Below, one piece after another: positions 60,171-64,000 of a DNA stretch of 64,000 nt (its first letter is position 1; every line of letters starts with the position of its first letter). The stretch is taken from contig NW_018343954.1 of assembly GCF_002099425.1 (NCBI RefSeq), positions 25,815,501-25,879,500 of the forward strand. The letters run 5' to 3'. The position numbers and the translations under genes were made by a program. The notes under the pieces are model-generated. The model ran no database searches. It was not told the DNA's origin and worked only from the letters and a program-made list of their open reading frames with translations. The stretch comes from Phascolarctos cinereus (Eukaryota; Chordata; Mammalia; Diprotodontia; Phascolarctidae).

Positions 60171-60494
60171 AAGGCTAATCAGAGAATGGTAGTCATGACT
60201 ATAGGTAGGTGTGGTAGATGCCTTGGTGATGGAGTAACTGGATCTACTACTAAAGATACTGACTAAATGCACTAAAAAAGAACATTTTACACAGCTTTTC
60301 AAAAACCAAATGAGCCAAATTTGTAGCAAAGGCTTGGTGAAGAGACAGTTTAAAGATTGCACTTGAGCTTTTGTGTAAATTCTAGGCATTCTAATTACCT
60401 GAATGTGTGCAGAAGGAGAGAAGTGAATAATATTGCACTTTATCAGCACTGTAAATACGTGGAAATGCAATTCTTGTCCTGAAGAACAGAAATC

Positions 60495-60770
60495 TACTTA
60501 AAATTGGCACTATTAAGAAAAAGATATTACTGGACCTTGGAGAAGACAGTTTCAGTTGTGCAGAAGGGTGAGAAGCCAGACTGCAAGGGGTTGAGGAATA
60601 GGAAGTGAGAAAGTGGAGGAAGTAAGTATAGATAGCTTTTTCATAGGACTTTGACTGTGAAAGAACCCTGATGAGAGCTTGAAAGGATAAGGTCAAGCGA
60701 AGATTTTTTGGATTGGGGAAATGTCGACGTGTTTAAAGGCAGCAGGGAGAGAGCAAATTGTTACATACAT
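60495..60770 (-). repeat. L2 internal fragment (family B-like text)
   Basis: 'ggaccttggagaagacagtt', 'agaagccagactgcaagggg', 'ttgaggaataggaagtgaga', 'aagtggaggaagtaagtata'. Its complement follows the L2 ORF2 block also seen at 17900-17960. Parts of it resemble 31800-32030. Confidence 0.5.
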
Positions 60771-61090
60771 TTTGTCAGATGTTAATTTATTGATTTTGAT
60801 GATTTTTTTCCCTCTTCTTTTTCTTTAAAAAATTCTTGTTTTAAGTGATTGCTCTCTTAGAAGGGGGACAGTAAGGGAAACAGGGAAATTTGGATAATAT
60901 AAAATCAAAAAGATATCAATAAAAATGCAAATAAATAACTATATAAATGAAGACCCATCTTCCTTTTCCCCCTCCCAGTTAGGGAAAAGTAAAAGGATTG
61001 GCATGCAATAGTGAGGGCCCAACTGAAACTGGATAAAATTAATTTGTCATAGTTTCTTTTCTATACAAAAATTGAAATATTGCAAAAAAG
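60771..61090. other. Unassigned intron sequence
   Basis: Between an L2 fragment and the PI4K2B penultimate exon; nothing recognised. Confidence 0.4.
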
Positions 61091-61099
61091 ATGACCTAC

Positions 61100-61159
61100 C
61101 TGGCCTCTCATTACAGACATCTGATTTTCAAAAGTGGCCTTGTCAAATCCTTTATCAGT
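61100..61159 (-). CDS. PI4K2B: PI4K2B penultimate exon
   Basis: On the minus strand a pyrimidine-rich tract ending CATAAAG precedes a 60-nt exon encoding [20 protein letters not shown], followed by a good GTAGGT donor. Only one residue (N for S) differs from the human segment I recall, which continues directly into ILNLTQAL of the next exon at 50100. The exon is 20 codons in phase 0, so it and the last exon give the final 77 residues of the kinase. The preceding exon, expected to end near ...LYELFK, is not visible up to 64000. Confidence 0.97.
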
Positions 61160-61164
61160 CTTTA

Positions 61165-61825
61165 TGAGAGAAAGAAAAAAATATTGTTACTTAACAGCAA
61201 GATCTTGTCTACAAATTATTTGCTTTAGCATGAGTAATAATGAATTCTACAATTTAATTCAAGTTCACAAATTTAAATGATCAGATTTGATAATTCAACA
61301 CAAAAAGCAGCATGAGTTTAATTCAAATAGAAATTCACTGATAAGTAACATTCATGCTTATGCAAAGTTAACTTTGCTGAATTTTAATGTTAGAAGACAA
61401 CAGCTTATTTATAAGAGTAGTGTAGTTTTATTTCTATTATTTCTAAGCATATTCATGATATTTAACTAGTAACTATATTTTTTATTTGGCTAGGATTATA
61501 AGACTAGTGGAGAAGAAAATACCAAGATTTTAGGATATAAAACTATTAGAAATTTAAAATTTCTCTGTCCAAAGATACATGGTTTTTGTGTTACGTAGGT
61601 TATAAGACATCTGTACCTTAGTAAATTGTCTTCATGAGTTTCTGTGACAAAAGCAACTTATCACCTGGTGACTAATTTTCTCATGACTGGCCTCGCTAAA
61701 CTTAAGTAGATTGATTCTTAGACAACAAACTCAAATTGTTCTTTGCAGAGTACATATTCAAAAGTCTTTCAGTATTAAAACACTTTTTAAATAATTTTTT
61801 TCAATTACCAAGCATTTATATCAGG
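61165..61825. other. PI4K2B intron, unassigned
   Basis: AT-rich and unique-looking; the 60-codon ORF at 61287 is chance. Confidence 0.4.
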
Positions 61826-61829
61826 CTAC

Positions 61830-62107
61830 AATGGGGCAGCTAGGTAGCACAGTGGGTAAAGTGCCAGGTCTGGAATCAGGAAGACACATCTTCCTGAGTT
61901 CAAATTTGGCCTCAGACACTTACTAGTTCTGTGATCCTGGGCAAGTCACTTAACCCTGTTTGCTTTAGTTCCTCATCTGTAAAATGAGATGGAAAAGGAA
62001 ATGGAAAAGCACTCTAGGATTTCTGCCAAGAAAACCCCAAAAATGGAGTCATGAGGACCTGGACACAAAACTGAAAAACTACTGAACAACAACACAACAA
62101 AAAAAAA
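61830..62107 (+). repeat. Mar1-type SINE, full length
   Basis: Best Mar1-type copy here: head 'ggggcagctaggtagcacag', 'ctgagttcaaatttggcctc', 'tgatcctgggcaagtcactt', 'gaaaaccccaaaaatggagt', tail 'ctgaacaacaacacaacaaa' with a short A-run. Confidence 0.92.
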
Positions 62108-62109
62108 AG

Positions 62110-63580
62110 CTGGTATATATTTGTGTATATACAGGTGCTTTTCTTTCTTCTTTGATCTCCTTGGAATATATGAGTAATAGTTTCTAGGTTAAAAGGTATG
62201 CACAACTTAGTATCTTTTTGAGCATAATTCCAAATTGCTTTCCAGAACAGCTGGACTAATTCATGGTTGTACCAAATATGTCAATGTGCCTATTTAATCA
62301 CAGCTTCTCTAACATTTGTCATGTTCCTTTTTTGGGTCAATTTTGCCAATCTGATGAGTGTGAGGTTGATTTGGATTTGCTTTAATTTTTCATTTCTCTA
62401 ATTTTTAGTGATTTGGTGTATTTTTTTCACATGTACATAAACAGCTTGGAATTCATGCTTTGAGAACTTTTTGTTCACAATCTTTCACTATTTATCAATT
62501 GGGGAAGGTCTCTGATTCTTATAGATTTGAATTGGTACCTTAAATATCTTGGAAATGAGATCTCTGTCAGAAAAACTTGCTGTAAAGATATTTTTCTAAT
62601 TAACTATTTACCTTTTAATCTTATATACCCTGGATTTTGTATAAACAAAAACTTTAATTTTATATAACAAACATAATCCATTTTATCTTCTATGATCTCT
62701 AACCCTTTTTGTTCATGAACTCTTTTATCCTAAAAGTAATTTTCTTCTTTTTCTTCTAATTTGTTCATGACACGGCTTTTTAAATCGAGGACATACATCC
62801 ATTTGGAGCTTATCTTAGTATATGTTGTGGGGTGCTGGTCTAAACCTGATTTCTGCCAGACAGCTATCTAGTTTTCCCAGAAATTTCTGTCAAAGAATGA
62901 ATCCTGACACCAGCAACTAGCATCTTTCGGTTTAGTGAACACTAGGCTACTACATTCTTTACTACTCTACATTTAGTATCGAACCTGTTCTACAAACCAA
63001 CTATTTTATTTTTTAACCAGAACAAAATGGTTTTGATTGCTGTTGCTTTTGTAATATAGTTCTGAGATCTGGAAGGCTAGGCCACTTCCTTCTTACTTTT
63101 CCCCCATCATTTCTCTTGAAATTTTTAATCTTTTGTTCCCCCAAATCAATTTTTTTTTCTTATTTAATAAAGTAATCCTTTGGTAGTTTGAATGTGTTAG
63201 CATTAAATCAAATCAATTTAAATATTATTTTTATTACATCAGCTTGGCCTAGCCATGAACAATTAACATTTTGCCATTATGTAGGCCTCTATTTCCATAA
63301 ACAATGTTTTATAGTGGTATTAATATAGTACCTATGTGTATGTTGGTAGGTAAAATCCAAAATATTATATAATTTTGGGGTTATTTTAAATGGAATTTCT
63401 CTTCCTAATAGGATTATTACTAAACAGAAATGCTAATGATTTATGTGAAATCGTTATATCCTACAACTTTGTTGGTTTCAATTAATTTTTAATTGTGCCT
63501 CTGGGGTTTTCCAAGTACACTATCATCTCCTTGACAATAAGTGATAATTTTGCCTATACTGGCTCCCTCAATTTTTTTTT
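62110..63580 (-). repeat. Old L1 fragment (ORF2 RT to C-terminus)
   Basis: Follows the 34.5-36.0 kb antisense L1 block by block: 'ttccaaattgctttccagaa', 'gccaatctgatgagtgtgag', 'tttatcaattggggaaggtc', 'gagatctctgtcagaaaaac', 'aaggctaggccacttccttc', 'aaatgctaatgatttatgtg'. Far more decayed, no intact frame. Confidence 0.8.
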
Positions 63581-63599
63581 TTTGTGGGAGGGAGAGGAA

Positions 63600-63822
63600 G
63601 AGAGAATTTTCTTGCTAGAGCTAGCATTTCTGTGTTACTTTACCATGAACTTACTAGAAAGATTCTCAAGTTCATGTGATCTTAGGGTAGAAAGATACCC
63701 CACTACAGTTTCTCAATCACTACTCAGTCTGAAATTCTTAGATCATTGCTGGAGTAGTTGTGGCGGATGAACAGGAAGAAAGCCGAGTTATATACTGCTT
63801 CCTCCTACTCTGCCATCTTGGC
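63600..63822 (-). repeat. L1/HAL1 5' UTR end
   Basis: Ends on the right with the complement of 'gactagccaagatggcagag', the common L1/HAL1 5' terminus in this window. The preceding ~200 bp resemble 5' UTR. Confidence 0.6.
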
Positions 63823-63854
63823 TAGTCCAACCCTTCCAGTTCTTGCACTGACTG

Positions 63855-63965
63855 GTAAAGTCACTAAGAAACAAGACATCAGTGCCTCAGTTTCTTCATT
63901 TATACAATGAGATGGTCAGACCAGATAACCTCTATGGTCACTTACAACTATAAAACTATTATCTT
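63855..63965 (+). repeat. MIR 3' variant
   Basis: 'gtgcctcagtttcttcattt', 'caatgagatggtcagaccag', 'ataacctctatggtc'. Confidence 0.75.
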
Positions 63966-64000
63966 ATGTCTTCATGCAACAAGACTCTGGAGTAGGACTT

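Noticed and set aside
61830-61910. tRNA-like sequence
   Set aside because: Head of a Mar1-type SINE. The same applies to the heads at 24328, 42392 and others, so these are not tRNA genes.

Overview
The window is nuclear DNA of a mammal, almost certainly a marsupial. Two conserved mammalian genes are present in split-exon form. The interspersed repeats are of marsupial type: a tRNA-headed SINE with an RTE-like tail (Mar1 type), a tRNA-headed SINE with a poly-A tail, RTE, old MIR/L2/CR1, an L1 family, and ORF1-only half-L1 (HAL1) copies. The poly-A SINE resembles those I recall from Australian marsupials, so Tasmanian devil, koala or wallaby is a guess rather than a demonstration. There is no prokaryotic gene content, CRISPR array or true tRNA/rRNA gene.

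Both host genes lie on the minus strand in the order PI4K2B then ZCCHC4, the order I recall for human chromosome 4p15. ZCCHC4 occupies 1-6.0 kb: exons 1, 2 and 3 (5961-5811, 4515-4397, 2132-2050) join in frame into 117 complete codons carrying the N-terminal GRF zinc finger. Its CpG-rich promoter is at about 5.7-6.13 kb, and the rest of the gene lies off the left edge. PI4K2B occupies about 47.9-64 kb: the last coding exon (50100-49927, ending in ...FFSSW-stop), a roughly 2-kb 3' UTR, and the penultimate exon (61159-61100). The upstream exons lie off the right edge.

The roughly 42 kb between the genes, and the 11-kb last intron of PI4K2B, are almost wholly retroelements. 6-13 kb: MIR, Mar1 and L2 copies, a hAT-like palindrome that would fold into a near-perfect RNA hairpin, and an L1 tail. 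13.6-18.3 kb: an older L1 tail, a 2.5-kb L1 on the plus strand, an RTE fragment and L2. 18.9-30 kb: MIR, L2, a 1.9-kb CR1/L3 carrying a hAT MITE with an 8-bp target duplication, and simple repeats. 30-34 kb: old L1, unclassified repeats and an LTR-like stretch. 33.9-39.5 kb: three L1 copies, two of them head-to-head so that their 3' ends form an inverted repeat. 40.1-47.2 kb: one long minus-strand L1 reaching its own 5' end, interrupted by a complete HAL1, a SINE at the same 10-bp site, and a solo LTR. 50.4-63.8 kb (PI4K2B intron): an L1 tail, two or three HAL1 copies, L2, an L1 5' end abutting an HSPA8 processed pseudogene, Mar1 copies and a further L1.

I found no convincing new biological system. 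The points most worth a second look are the nested L1/HAL1/SINE locus with a triplicated 10-bp target site, the HAL1 cluster with an internal ORF1 duplication, the hAT-derived hairpin as a possible small-RNA source, and the recurrent YY1-like motif at L1 5' ends and at the ZCCHC4 start codon. All repeat-family names rest on recognition by eye, and boundaries are approximate unless a target duplication is described.
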